A stretch of 64,000 nt of DNA, from contig JBHGNT010000001.1 of the NCBI GenBank assembly GCA_043228905.1, forward strand, positions 16,740,001 through 16,804,000, written 5' to 3'. Shown in pieces: positions 19,316 to 32,910 of this stretch. Position 1 is the stretch's first letter. Each line of letters begins with the position of its first letter. This DNA comes from Azolla caroliniana (taxonomy: Eukaryota > Polypodiophyta). The position numbers and the translations under genes were made by a program. Below the pieces are notes generated by a model. It did no database searches, was not told where the DNA came from, and worked only from the letters and a program-made list of their open reading frames with translations.

Positions 19316-21978
19316 ATGGACAAAGGGATGGCAAGCTTGCTTCCGACGGAGAAACTTGACAGAAATAACTACGCATCTTGGTCATTCAAGATGCACCTGT
19401 ATCTACTTGGACACGGATTCTGGAGTTATGTCGAAGGAGCAAACGAGGTAGCGCCAGAGCTGACACACAAGGACTTCCCGGCATGGGAGCAAGGAGTGAG
19501 CAAAGTGTTGTACTATCTCGTATCCTATGTGCATGACTAGATGCTTCGCTACATCAAGGATGTCAAAAAGCTTAAAGAAGCTTGGGAGAATCTGAAGAAG
19601 AATTCCGTGGAGAGAACAACGGCCCTGAAAGAGCTCAACAATATCCGACAGCGGGATATGTCGGTTACGAACTACACCACCAAAATAAAGGAGATCAACG
19701 TGATAGTGGACACAGACGAAATGATCAAGATCTACCTCAATGGTCTACAACAACGGTATGGGCCAATCCAGACAACGATTTGCACCTGGGAGAAACCACC
19801 TTCGTTCTTCGACCTGCAATTAATGCTGATGGTCAAAGAAAACCACGCGAGTGGGTCGAGGACCACCCAATCCGACGGTCGGATGTTGTACATGGCGGTG
19901 GATCGGCCCCGCGGGCGTGGAGGACGAGGTGGGTTGGCATGCGATAATGTCGGTCGCAAAGAGCAGAACCAGAGGCACAGAAATAGTGCCAACAACAGTT
20001 CTGGATCCTCCACAAGTAGGGGGAGTCAAAGTGGCGCCGGAAACCGACAAGAAAGCCCACCGAGAGAGCGAGTGTTGGAAGAAGCGCGCCGATTCAGATA
20101 GATCTGGATCCGACAAGGCCAGACAAGGGAACAAGCAAATCTTGTACTACGTGGAAGGATCCGAAACCACGAAGGCTGGAAAAGGGCCATCCTTTGTGAT
20201 GAATCACAAGGCGAACTTGATGAAGAAGACCATTTCCACATCGTCAAAGGATCCAAAACCAGGAAGGCTGGAAAAGGGCCATCCTTTGTGATGAATCACA
20301 AGGTGAACTCAATGAAGAAGACCATTTCCACATTGAAGGAAGTGTAGTACATTGACACCGTAGTGTCGAACCACATGACGAGTCACGAAGAGTGGTTCTC
20401 GTTTTTGGAAAAGCCAGAGCAACCAAGAGTTGACGAAATTGGTGACGACACTCCTCACCCGATCCAGCACGTCGGAGAAGTTCCCTTGAGTCATGTCGGA
20501 CAAAAGGGAATGTTAACAAATGTTTTACATGTTCTGACCATCACGAAGAACTTGGTGTCGGTCGGACAAATCGTCGACCAAGGGATGCAAGTGTGGTTTA
20601 TGCACCTCGACTGATTCATCGAGGAAGAGGGCCAGATCATCACGCAAGGGCCCCGGGACGGGAGGATGTTTATCCTCGACACCAATGATGTCGGCACTGC
20701 TTTATTTTCCAAAGGACAAAAAGTCGAGTCAGACATCGACTTATGGCATAAGAGAATCGGCCATTTCAACTATCAGAGGCTTGAAGACCTGCAATCAAAA
20801 CAGGTTGTTTTTGGATTGCCAATATTTAGTGGGCGGAATGCCCAAATTTGTGAAGCTTTCCAGCTTGAGAAGCAACGATGACTTCCATTCCCCACTGAAA
20901 GAAACCGGAGCCATAACAAGCTTGACTTGATAGATTCAGATGTATGGGGACCGACATAGAATGTTAGTCTTGGAAGGAGCCAATATTTCATCTCCTTCAT
21001 CGAGGACTACAGTTGGCACACGTGGATCTATCTCATCAAGAAGAAAAGTGAAGTCTTGGACTGTTTCCAGAACCTACAAAGCCTTGTCGAACAGGAAACA
21101 GAGAGAATGATCAACTGCCTGTGGTCAGATGGTGGAAAAGAGTAGTTTTTTGGCCAATTTAGCAGTTATCTGCAGTAGAAGGGAATTCGGAGGGAATTTC
21201 GTTGTTGATACACGCTGGAACAGAATGGCATGGCCGAAAGGAAGAACCGGTCAATTGTGGAGGTAGCAACGTCGATGCTTGAGGAGAAAAACATGCCCAA
21301 GTTCTATTGTGTTGAGGTGGTCCGGACGGCCGTCTACATCCAAAACTAGTCGGGGATGAGGTACACAAGCTATATTTTAGGCGAAAGCCGAATTTAAGGC
21401 ACCTTAAGGTATTCGGTAGCATAGCCTATGCGCATGTACCAGATGACAAGCAGAGAAAGTTGGACCCAAAATCGGAGAAGTGCATATCGGTCGACTACTC
21501 TCATGAGCAAAAGGGGTACAAGTGCTAGAACCCTCGGACTAAGCAAGTATGAGTAAGCCGAGATGTCAAATTTGAGGAGTCGACATCATGGTACTCTCTA
21601 CTGACTCTGACCCCTAACTCTAATCAATTCCGGAAGATGAGGCCAATAAGCCCGAAACAATCCGGGCAGAAGAGGAGCCTGAAACAATTCTGATCTCATT
21701 TCGGTTGAGCGGGCCGAAAGAGCGACTGAGTTGAAATGACCAGTCAGATGAAAAGCCAGGGAGTGGTGTAGACTCAGTCATGCTCTCCCTGCACAAGGAA
21801 CTGAGGAGATGGTTCAACACAGTAGAGAAGGGGAAGAAGAAGATGCTAGAATACGACACCAGTAGAGACGAGTCATATCGGAGCGAATCGGACTCTGAAA
21901 AGAACGAAGACGGACCTTCAAAAGAGAATTCTGAGTTGGCGAAGAGGGCCTTGAAATCGGCTTACGAGAAGTTACAAT
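19316..21978 (+). pseudogene. Degenerate C2 copia gag-pol
   Basis: Gag begins MDKGMASLLPTEKLDRNNYA and is cut by a TAG at 19538-19540 where the copy at 60967 has Gln. It resumes to RGRGGRGGLACDN. The CCHC knuckle is lost. Protease is mutated (SNHMTSHEEWF follows a changed active site), then DLWHKRIGHFNYQRLEDLQ of the integrase zinc region and a heavily broken integrase core to about 21550, then an acidic linker. Reverse transcriptase is absent: a G1 LTR begins at 21979. A 92-bp tandem duplication lies at 20157-20340. Confidence 0.85.
20157..20340 (+). repeat. 92-bp tandem duplication in C2 pol
   Basis: Two copies start GGATCC at 20157 and 20249 and share GGCTGGAAAAGGGCCATCC and the following bases with few differences. 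A period of 92 shifts the reading frame between gag and protease. Confidence 0.9.
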
Positions 21979-22746
21979 GTCGTGCCTTTTGGCTCCGGAT
22001 CGTTTCTTGAGTCGGGTGGGAACCGCCAAGGTTTTGGAGTAGGAGGAGGAGAATTGAAAGGGAGATAAGAATATGAGATTGGAAGTGAAAGAAATAGACA
22101 CCTCGTGAATCCCTCGAGTGTACTATATTAGATTAATCAATCCTTAGAATCCTAATAGTATAATGGAATAGATAGTAGAAAAATCATGAAATACATGTGT
22201 GTAATGTAATGTATTAGATCAATATTGAAACCTAAAATATCATCAAATCCTTACAATTGTTTTTCCCCGTCCTTATATAGTGATGGGGCAGATAAAATAT
22301 TACAATCGGACGTGGTCGGCAAAAGAGTTTCGAGCTCTTTACACCCACACTCACACAAACACTAGCGAGCCTCCGATCAGGAGCATATAGGCTACTCGTG
22401 TGAAACGGAGGCGTCATAGCACAACGAAAGGAAATTGGAAAACAGAGAATGGGAAGGAAGCCAAGAGAGCTCCGTCCGGCAGCACTTCGTTCTCCAATCG
22501 ATGGATGCCTTCTTAGTCTTCTCTCCCCCTCCTTTTATAGTTCAAGGAGGGAGAGATCGTTACATCAACTGTTAAGACAACCGCTTTTTGTCCTTAATCC
22601 TCTCCTTGATTTTCTCACATCATACCTTTTCATTCCTGTGTTTCTGTGGGATATTAAAGTACCCATCAAAATCACACTCTCTAGTACTTAGTCGTTCACA
22701 CACATCCGGCTTCGTTTTCTTGCTCTGGCCGGAATCCTTCACGACA
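21979..22746 (-). repeat. 3' LTR of a second minus-strand G1
   Basis: Minus strand starts TGTCGTGAAGGATTCC at 22746 after a G-rich tract (GGTTTGGTGGGTGTGG) and contains CTATAAAAGG near 22531. I place its end at 21979 because the plus strand there starts TGTCGTGCC, giving matched CACGACA ends, and because copia sequence stops at this base. Confidence 0.6.
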
Positions 22747-25700
22747 ACCACACCCACCAAACCACACATCCTCTAGCATGTGCCAAGTAGTGAAGTGGTA
22801 TGGATTCTGTCTCAGTCTTCACTCGTCCTCTTTCGAACCGTCGCCAACCCGGTCTTCATCCAGCTCCTCACTCTCACCCGCACTTTCGGCCACTTCCTCC
22901 TGATTCAGTTTGGCTTCATGTCACTTCTTGAAGGCTTTTATCCTCTTTTTTGCAACTGGTATCACTATCCTTGTCTCATCGAGCTCCGGAAGGTGGTATG
23001 TCACATTGTCATTGGCACTTGTCACCACGTACGGTGCAAACCACTATCGTGTGAACTTTCTGGTCAATCGGTGTTGGTTGTCAAGGCTAATGTCGTAAAC
23101 CAGCACCCAATGGCCTTCTTCGATCTTCTTCAGCTAGAGTCAATGTGTCCAGTCGAACTACTCTTTGTTCCTTTCCCGCGCTGCCTCTAGCTTTGCCTTA
23201 GCTCATTCTACATCCGTTGGTCGCTGCTCAAGTTGTCGGACCTATGCCGCTAGCAACTCCTCCTGGTTCAGTCGATCGACATCCGCGAGGCTATCATCCA
23301 CTCCACCGACTTGATCGGCTTTTGTCCGAACATGAGTTCAGATGGCAAGTATCCGGTCACCGAACTGTGTGTAGTTCGGTCGGCGCATAGTGCATATGGA
23401 AGAAGCCTCGGCCAGTTTCCAACTTGTCTGTCACATGCCCGTACAATGGCCTTCCCAATCAGCCCATGCCCGCATTCCACCTTCCCGTTTTCCTCCGGAG
23501 TGTATGTCATTGTGAGGGAAAGTGGACCCCTTCTCAGTCGAATAGCTCCTCCACTTCTTGCACATCCAGTTCCCCTTGATCGGCTACTATCTTCCCTACG
23601 CACCTGTACCAACAAATCACATCTTTGATCACGAATCGGCATACGATTGTGGTCTTTTTGTTTGTCAACGCTCGGCCCTCAACATGGTTCATCAGGTCCT
23701 CTTGCGCAAGGACCAAGTACCACATTTGCCCTACCCCCATTGACATTTCACTAAATGGACCATGCACTTGAAGTGAATGGTTGGCAGCTACGTCGGGTGC
23801 GACTCTTCCCAGTACCAGATCATCAAATGCTTCTAGCAGCTCTCACACATTGACACGAAGTGTTGCACATATTTGTACATCCCTGGCCACCAGTACTTCT
23901 CTTTCAGCCTTTCGAACGTTGCCCACATGCCCCGGTGTCATGGAATTCCGACATGAGCACCAACTGTTCCTCCTCCTTTTTCACCACTTGGAGTGGTGTG
24001 CTGATCCGCTTCTTCGGATGTCGCCAGATCTTCTCATATCGTAGGAAGAACCGGTAAGACTTTTTTTGAATCCGACCCACTTCCTCTTTTGTCCTCGTCG
24101 TGTCCAGTCCCATCGTGCTCAGGAACCACCCAATTAGAAGTCACTCCCTATCGTAGTCATTCTCGATGAACTCACTAAGAGCCGGAGTGCTTCGTCCATT
24201 CATCGACATTCGAACCGAATCGAAGAAATCCATGCCAACTTGTCCATCCTCATTGTTGTATCATGCTCTCGATAACATGTTGTCCATGGTGTTACCTTTT
24301 CCGGAAATGTGACATATCACTAGATTTAGGGACTTGATGTTGGCGATCCACCTCAACATCGCCAGGTCGGGAGTCACGCTTCCAAAAACCATACCGAGAA
24401 TCGGTAGGCGGTAGGTCTCGATTACTACTTCAACCCCGATCAAGTAGTCTTTGTCGGCCTTGACCGCCGAAACGATACCCCAAAGCTCACTCTTAACTTG
24501 GGCGTATCCTCGCTACCACTTGCCGAACACCTTCACAACGACCTGGATGGGTAACCGCATGCCGGCCTCGTCCTCTTGATTGATCACCCATCCAATTCCG
24601 GTCGGACTCGTGTCGACAGTCATGTAAACTGGAGTGTCTGCCTTGTATATCGCTTTCCAAAGAGCCGTTGTCGTTGCCAGCTCCTCCTTTAGTCTCCGAA
24701 CCGCCTCCATGTGCTCTTTGCTCCACTGGAATTTTCCACCTTTCTTCAGCAAGCCATAGAGTAGGTCGGCGATATGCGCATAGTGTGGGATCCATATGTG
24801 GTAGAAGGCGCACACTCCCAGGAATCGTCGGACTTCCGTGACCGACTTGCACTCTTCCTTCATTGCCAAGATGGCCTCACCTTCGCCGGAGATGGTTTCC
24901 GGCCGTATGGTTCGCATTGGTGTCTGACCACCAGTATCTTTGATTGTCCGAATGTTGGCTTCTCCCTAGAGAAGGTAAGCTAAGCGCCCTCAAGCCTTTG
25001 CAGTATCTTCTCACAATTGGAGATGTGGTCTGCGATAAACTTTTGACATCCGTCCGCTCCAACCGATTTGTTTTTTGCGTCCTTCGGACATCCCTTGATC
25101 AGGATGTCATCTAGAAACAACATCGTGATGTCCGAGATGCAGTCCCTTAGTACCTTGTTCATCGCATTCACCATGTGCGCCACCGTGTGACTACCTCCTT
25201 GGGGTAGGCTACACATCCAAACTAAGCCTAGAGGGGTCTGCATTGTCGTGATGTCCTTGCTTTCGACATCTATTTGGAATTGCTCATACCCTGAATATAG
25301 ATCTCTGACTGAGTAGATCAACCTTTAGGTGAAGGCCTGCGCAAACTCGTCAATTTTCGGCCCGACCCCTGCATTCCAAATGGTCAATTTGTTGACCGGC
25401 TGCAAGTCCTGGATTAAGTGCAGTGTGCCGTTGTTCTTCGTCACCATAAACCACTGATTCGAATAAGGGCCACTCGACGATTCGAGAATCCCCATCTCCA
25501 ATTTCTCCTAGAGAAGCTCCATGGGCTTTGGGATGTCAGCTCTCGGCACCGAAATCGGCTTCAGATTCCATGGTACATGCGGCCGGCCTTGGATGGTGCC
25601 TTTACCACGTCAGTCGGAGTCGTGGCCGACTTGAGCCGCCTTCTCGTTTCTTCCGACTTAGTTGGAATCTCTTCCAGCTTCTTCCTGATCGGCGGGCCGA

Positions 25701-26279
25701 CCATCGATGACCCCTCGTCGTTCCATTCCCGCTGCTTGGCGAAGTGGCTGTAAACTCTTTTGAACCCAACCCAGTGAACCATGAGCCCTTCATCAGTCTC
25801 CAAGAGGAGACCCACCTTTTCTTGATCAAGCTCATCAACCGACTTGAGAAACAACAGGAATTTGCTTGTATCAAGCACAGTCCAGTCCAATGCCAAAAGG
25901 CGCACAAACCATTTTTCGAACTCCTGGAGGAGCACCGAGGTATTCCTCCCCTTTCCGGTACTCTCAACCCATTCCATGAACTCCCATTTTGAGAACCAGA
26001 GAGAGTTGTCGAAACCATACCTCTCGAGGAGCCACCCCTCTAACTCCGACCAATTCCGACAATCGGCTTGGATCTCGAGCGCCTCCACGTGGATGCTCGG
26101 CATCACAACCCGCGGAAATCCGGACAACCATCTGTCCTTCGAGATATCCCTCATTATCATTTCAGTTCAGTAGGCCTCTAGATAGCTTGTCACGTCCTTC
26201 CCGTTAAATCGGACTATCATGCCTACTATCGTCTCTATGGCCCTGTCTAGGCCACCTACGCTCTCCTACGCATTTACTG
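22747..26279 (-). pseudogene. Degenerate G1 gypsy gag-pol
   Basis: In minus-strand order: gag (26160 to 25561, GFPRVVMPSIHVEALEIQ, LLERYGFDNSLWFSK), reverse transcriptase (25321 to 24980, with QTPLGLVWMCSLPQG and catalytic FLDDILIKG), RNase H (24917 to 24261, VDTSPTGIGWV), then integrase (23767 to 23268, VADQGELD, YTPEENGKVECGHG). Stops and frameshifts separate the parts. Unlike the G1 at 11265-16768 it keeps the RT active site. The 5' end of gag and the 5' LTR are cut off at 26279 by a C1 LTR. Confidence 0.85.
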
Positions 26280-26826
26280 TGCGGAAATAACGCTCAGCCA
26301 CAACCGAGTCTTCAACAAGGAATGGAAGAGAACAAACTAAAACAAAGATGATAGAGGATGTTAACGTAGAAAACCCTAAATGAAAAAAAACCACGGGAGC
26401 CCACAGACTCCAACTATCACTATCAGGGGAGGAATACAATGTGAGACGCAAAGGCAACAACCTCGAGCTCTATGTCTTCGCCAAATCGGCGGTTACAATA
26501 GAAAACTAGTTTTGTATTTCTCTCTCTCTCACTCTCTGTGTACAATAGCATATGACAACATCTCTATAAAGTGATTGCCCTAAGTCATATTTATACTTAT
26601 ATAACTTTAGGGCTATTTACAAATATAGCCTCGATGGGCTCACCATAAAACATATTTACACATATGTCCTTGGATCCGGTTTACACCGGATCCATCCAAA
26701 TTCACTCGATCCGGTTTCTGGGTCTCATCTGGAACCCTTCCGGATCCGGTTCCTTCATCCGGCTTGTCCGATCTGACTCCTCCGATTCTCATTTGGATCC
26801 TATTCGGAGGGACCGAATTCCCAACA
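26280..26826 (-). repeat. 3' LTR of C1 copia, copy A
   Basis: Minus strand from TGTTGGGAATTCGGTCCC at 26826, after a GGGGGAGCT polypurine tract, to TTATTTCCGCA at 26280. It matches the C1 LTR at 44894 but is older and shorter. Confidence 0.8.
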
Positions 26827-28082
26827 AGCTCCCCCTTCACTCCGGCATGGGATTTCTCGTTAATCTGATATGTTTCCGGCACGTTTCCAGTTTGTCAGCT
26901 GACAGCACCTTGGTCAACATATCTAATTTGTTCTCCTTCGTGCAAATCTTTGTCAACACGAAGTCTTGATCTTCTACTCTCTCCCGGATCTAGTGATACC
27001 TCCGCTGGATGTGCTCCATCTGGGAATGGTACGCCGCATTCTTCGCAAGGTGGATGGCACTTTGACTATCGCAGTAGAGCCGGAATTCCTCCTACTAGAT
27101 CCCTACCTCTCCAATGAAGTTCTCCATCCAGATTATCTCCTTGCCGGCTTCCACAGTTGCCATGTACTCTGCTTCTATTGTAGACAGTGTAACGGACTTC
27201 TGCAGCCTCGACTGCCATGATACAGCCTCCCCTGCATACGTCATGACATATCCGGATGTAGATCGATTGGTATCTGCATCAGCCGACATATCCGAATACG
27301 TGAATCCGTCAAGTTGGGGTTTACCAAAGCCAAAACGGAGGCACATACTTGAGGTGCCTTTCAGATACCAGAGTATCTACTTGACCGCATTCCAGTGCTC
27401 TCTTCTCTAATTTCTCATGAATTGGCTGACTACTCCGACAACATATGCAATATCCAGTCGGGTGCACACCATTGCGTACATTAAGTTTCCGACAACAAAG
27501 GCATATGGTATCTTCTTCATATCCAACTTATCTGCCTTTGTCTTCGGGCTTTGCTTTCCAAACAACTTGCAATTTGCCAGAAATGTTGATCCAACTGGTT
27601 TTGCCTCTAACATGTTGAACCAATGAAGCACCTTTGTCACGTACTTCTCCTACGACAACCACAACAACTTCTTCAACCGGTCCTAGATGATGTGCATCCC
27701 CAAAATCTGTCTTGCCGGACACAAGGTTTTCATTGAGAAGGTCCGGCTGAGGGCCTTCTTCAGCATTCGTATCTTGACTTGGTCTTGTCCGACGATCAAC
27801 ATATCGTCCACATAAAGCAGGAGTATCAGGGAGTCACCTCCGTCAAATTTCTTCACAAACGCGTAGTGGTCCGCTTGCGTCTTGTGGTACCATTTGTCGG
27901 TCATGAAGGAGTCGAACTTCCGTAACCATTGTCAGGGGCCTTGCTTCAATGCATATAATCTCTTCTTTAGCTGGCATACCAGGTGCTCCTTCCCTTTCCT
28001 CACAAATCCTTCTAGTTGATGCATGTAGATCAAATCATCGATGAAGGCATGCAGAGTACGATTCAATCACCTGACGAAAATA
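26827..28082 (-). pseudogene. C1 copia RT and RNase H remnant, copy A
   Basis: Minus-strand pieces match the complete C1 polyprotein: RT with ILLLYVDDMLIVGQDQVK near 27800, LGMHII, TRLDIAYVVGVV, and RNase H with SDMSADADTN and TIEAEYMATVEAGKEIIWM. Upstream it breaks off at 28082, where the LTR of another C1 copy begins, so the latter inserted into this one. Confidence 0.85.
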
Positions 28083-28650
28083 TGCGGAATAGTACTCGGC
28101 CACAACCGAATCTTCAATCACTTAATGATAATCAAACATAGAAAAAATGGGAAATGGAAGTAAGTACACAAACAGAAGAGAGTGCACATGATGTTAATGT
28201 GGAAAACCCTAAATGGGAAAAAAACCACAGGAGCTCACAAACTCCAACTATCACTATGTAAGGAGAATACAACAGGGAGCACAAAGGCAACGACCTTGTG
28301 CTCACAATCTTCGCCTGGCGGCAGTTACAACAGAGCTTCACTCTGTTTGTCTTTCTCTCTCTCTCTCTCTCTTTCCCTCTGCTACGCTCTGTACAGCAGT
28401 TACACCAATAACTCTATACAAAATGACTACGACTCAAAAATTGTTTACCAACTGTTTGCCCTAGGTCATTTATACTAATATGACTTTCGGGCTATTTACA
28501 AATATAGCCCCAGTGGGCTCTCTAGAACATATATACATATATGTCCCTTCATCCGGTGAGAGGTTCTCACCGGGCCTACATCATCGGGTTCTCACGGGGT
28601 CTTCCTTGTCAGGTACTCATATCCCATCCGGAGGGACCGAAATCCTAACA
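28083..28650 (-). repeat. 3' LTR of C1 copia, copy B
   Basis: Minus strand from TGTTAGGATTTCGGTCCC at 28650, after GGGGGAGTT, to GTACTATTCCGCA at 28083. Has a long pyrimidine tract near 28350 (CT repeats). Confidence 0.8.
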
Positions 28651-31600
28651 AACTCCCCCTTCACTCCGGCATGGGATGCCTTGTCAGTCCGATCCGCTTC
28701 CGGCATGCGTCCAGCTTGTCGAGTGTTAGCACCTTGGTCAGCATATCTGACCCGTTCTCCTCTGTGTGGATTTTCGTCAGCACAAACTCCCAATCTTCTA
28801 CTCGCTCCCGGATCCAGTGGTACCTACGTTGGATGTGCTTTATCCTGGAATGATATTCCGCGTTCTTCGCAAGGTGGATGGCACTTTGACTATCACAGTA
28901 GAGCCGGTATTCCTCTTGCCGAATCCCTAGCTCTTCGATGAAGTCCTTCATCCATAGTATTTCCTTGTCGGTTTCCACAACTGCCATCTACTCCGCCTCC
29001 ATGGTTGACAACGCAACTGTCTTCTACAGCCTCGACTACCATGAAACAACTCCCCCTACATATGTCATGACATATCCGGATGTTGATCAGCTGGTATCCG
29101 CATCAGCCAACATATCCGAATCTGTGAAACCATCAAGTTGGGGTTTATCGGAGCCGAATCGGAGGCACATACTTGAGGTGCCTTTCAAGTACCGGAGTAT
29201 CCATTTTACCGCATTCCAGTGCTCCTTGCCGGGATTGCTCATAAACCAGATCACCACTCCGACTGTGTATTTGATATCCGGTCGGGTACACACCATTGCG
29301 TACGTTAAGCTCCCGACGATAGAGGCATATGGTATCTTCATCATATCCACCTTCTCTACCTTCTTCTTTGGGCTTTGCTTACCAAATAACCTGCAGTTTG
29401 CCAGGAGTGTCGATCCGACCGGTTTCGCATCTAACATGTTGAACCGCTGAAGCACCTTTGTCACGTACTTCTCCTGTGACAGCCACAATTGCTTCTTTGA
29501 CCGGTCCCGGATGATGTGCATCCCTAGTATCTGTGTTGCCAGACCCAAATCTTTCATTGAGAAGGTCTGGTTCAGAGCCTTCTTCAACATCCGTATCTTG
29601 ACTTGGTCTCGTCCGACGATCAACATGTCGTCCACGTACAGGAGGAGTATCAAGAAGTCTCCTCCGTCGAATTTCTTCACAAATACGCAGTGATCGGCCT
29701 GCGTCTTGTGGTACCCTTGATCGGTCATGAAGGAGTCAAACTTCCGGTACCATTGTTGGGGAGCTTGCTTCAGTCCATATAAGCTCTTCTTCAATCGGAA
29801 AACTAGGTGCTCCTTCCCTTTCTTCACAAATCCTTCCGGTTGCTACATGTAGATCTCTTCTTCGAGGTCGTCGTGAAGGAACGTCGTCTTCACGTCTAGT
29901 TGCTCTACCTCGAGGCCCATGCTTGCCGCTCTACTCAGCACCGTTCGGATGGAAGTCATCTTCACTACCGGGGCAAATATCTCATCGAAGTCCACTCCCT
30001 TCTTCCGTTGGAACCCCTTCACCACGATCCTGGCTTTGTACCTTGGGGGGTTACCGGCATCTCCTGGTTTCAACTTGTACACCCACTTATTTCGGAGTGC
30101 CCGCTTTCCTTTAGGCAACTCCACCAGTTCATACGTGTGGTTCTCATGCAGGGAATCCATCTCGTCCTGCATGGCACTCAACCACTTGCGGTTGTGGGTG
30201 TCCTCCTTTGCTTCTTCGAAGCTTTTCGGCTCCCTGTCATCGGTTAGCAGCACGCGCTCTACATCCGGAAATCTTTGGGGGCCCCTTCTCTCTCGGTGAG
30301 GATATCTGCGTCCTTGGTTTTCGGCAATTAGATCCTCTTTTTGTTCTTCATCCGAATCCGATTCGGGGTCTTGGCCGGTTCCGGTTTCTGCTTCCTCTTC
30401 TTCTTCGGTCGGTTTGGTTTCCTCTCCGTAACCGGCCGGTTCATCTAGTGTTAACCGGCTCCTTGACGGTTGGGTTTGCCTCTCATCAAATCGATCTTTG
30501 CCAGTCGACTCGAAGTTCATTATCTTCTTCTCCAACTCCCTGTCGGCAAGGGTCTTGTCCTCCATGAAGATAATATCTCGACTTCAGAAAACCTTCTTGT
30601 CGACCAGATCCCACACTTGGTAGTCGACCAGGACGGGACTTTGGATCCAACTTTGCTCTCTGGTCCTTTGCAACATGCACGTAAGCGAGACACCCGAACA
30701 CCTTTACATGCCGGTAAGACACTTCCTTACCGATCCACACTCTCTGCAGCCTGTCTCTGTCCAAGGGCACTGAGGGTGATCTATTTATCACGTATGTCGT
30801 TATCAACAACGCATCAGCCCAAAACGTCTTGGGCAGCTTAGCATGTGTTAGCATACTCCAAACCCTCTCCATTATAGTCCGGTTCATCCTCTCGGCCAGC
30901 CCATTTAGTTCTGGCGTCTTCGGCACAGTAAATTCGAGTCGGATTCCCTTCGAGCGGCAGTACTCCTCGAACTGGCCCCGGTATTCTCCTCCTTTATCTG
31001 CTCGAACCACCTTCAGCTTTCGGCCGGTTTCTCTTTCCACTCTCGCGTGGAGCTCCTTGAAGACGGATAACATATGAGCCTTCGTCTTCAACGGTGTCGC
31101 CCACATCTTCCGGCTATGGTATGCACCAACTCTAGTGGTGCATTACGTCTCATCGGTGGCCTTGAGCGGAAGGAGGTTCGGTTTTGCTTACCGGCCAGGC
31201 AGTCGGTGCACTTCTCAAGATGCACGTCTTTCACCAGAATGAGGTTGTCATCGGCAAGCCTCTTCATCCCCTTCTCGCTCATGTGACACAATCTCTTGTG
31301 CCACAGCTCACCGGTAGTGTCGGATGCAACATTCACTTCTTCTGGGCATAACCAGGCATTCATCAGGTACAGTGTGTTGACTTTCCAGGCCTGAGCCACT
31401 ATTAGGGTCCCTTTGCTGAACTTCATGACTCCGTTCCGAATGCTACCCACACAGCCTTCATCATCTAGTCGATCGGTTGATATCAAGTTTAGTCGAACCT
31501 CCGGAACGTGTCGGACATCCTTCAGTAGCAACTTGCATCCGGTTGGTGTTGTCAGCCACACGTCTCCTATGCCGACAATTCAACATGTACCTTCATTCCC

Positions 31601-32444
31601 CATCCGGACACAGCTGGGCTCACCGACTGTGTAGGATGAGAAGCATTTTAGGTCCGGGGTCAGGTGGAACGATGCTCCGGAATCAACAACCCACATTGTC
31701 TCATCGTCGACAAGGTTCAGCTCACTCTCTTCGGTGATGAGCATCAACTCCTCTTCACTTGCCACGATTGTCGTCGTTCCCTTCCGGTCCGGCCCGCTCC
31801 AGTCTTTATCGTTCCGGTCCGGTGATTGCTTCGAATCAGTGTTGTCGGTTTCCTTGTCTTTCCGGAAATGCCGACATTTGTTCTGGAAGTGCCCCGGCTT
31901 GCCGCAATAGAAGCAAGTGGGCCTCCCCCTTGACTTTGACCGTGTCCCCGACTTTTCCCGGTTCTGGTGACTCCGGTTCCTTTGTCTTCCGCGTTCCGAT
32001 TTGGTAAGGAGCGCTTTGGAGTTGGAGCTTGTATCCTTGTCTTTCTGACACGCCTCCTCATCTAGCAAGCTCGACTTGACTCTTGCTAGGGATAGATGCT
32101 TCCCTTCTAGCCCGGCGTTGCCCAAAGTGATAACCAACATCTCCCAGTTATCCGGGAGGGAACCGAGTAGGAGTAGTGCTAGTACCTCATCGGTGAGAGT
32201 TACTTCCAATGATGTTTCCTAGTGAATCAGCTCCTGGAAGGCATTCATGTGCTCCGCCATACTAGAGCCATCTTGGTACCGGAGCCTCACTAGCTTCCGA
32301 AATACTGAAACCCGATTTACAGCAGTTTTGTTCTGAAACATAATGTCAATCTTCTCCTAGAGCTCATGAGCCTTACTCTCCTCATTGAAGTTGTTGTACA
32401 GGCTCATGTCGATGAAGCACCGGATGTAAGCCGTTGTCTTCATG
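28651..32444 (-). pseudogene. C1 copia gag-pol, copy B
   Basis: Minus-strand order: gag end with CCHC CFYCGKPGHFQNKC near 31890-31930, protease WVVDSGASFHLTP near 31690, integrase zinc HKRLCHMSEKG and CTDCLAGKQNR, core RADKGGEYRGQF (an Asp-Lys in place of the usual Asp-Asn) and TPELNGLAERMNR, RT 30565-29087 with LYVDDMLIVGRDQ, RNase H to 28661. About six frame breaks. Gag is cut at its 5' side at 32444, where the LTR of an unrelated element starts; its own 5' LTR is absent. Confidence 0.9.
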
Positions 32445-32900
32445 TGTTACGGGCATGACCATATAATATCCCGTGGTAAGAATTTACCGTAGTATTCTAT
32501 ACACGTGGATAAGTGTGAGGGTTAAACGAGAGTGTAAAGAAGGGGAGGATTACTTTTAATCCTCGGGATTGAGACAACCCATTAGGTCAAGTGTGAACTT
32601 GCCTGGGGGCTTGGGTATCGCTATAAATAAGAGGCCTAGCTACCCTCATTGGAGGATCTTTTGACTACATCGAGACTTTGCTCGTGTGGTGGGTCAACTC
32701 TTGTAGCGAGCGCGCCAGCACCAGGTACGACTCGACGCCACGGCGGTGGTATGGGATGCCGATCGAGGCTCGAGTCCATCTCGATCCCTTCGCTCGGGGG
32801 TGGTCGGGTGGATCGGCACCCTTCTTTCTCTTTCTCCTTTCTATCTATCATTACTTTATCCTTATCTTAAGCTTACTTTAGTATTTAGATCTATAATATT
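32445..32900 (+). repeat. Unassigned LTR with iMet primer site
   Basis: Starts TGTTACGGGCATG, has a TATA box CTATAAATAAG near 32621 and is followed at once by TGGTATCAGA (32901-32910), the usual copia primer site. It shares no obvious sequence with the C1 or C2 LTRs. It starts exactly where C1 copy B stops. No matching 3' LTR is in the window. Confidence 0.55.
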
Positions 32901-32910
32901 TGGTATCAGA

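Noticed and set aside
22780-23190. 136-codon plus-strand frame with Leu/Phe-rich sequence
   Set aside because: Antisense to the G1 integrase C-terminus; hydrophobic content comes from the reverse of charged codons.
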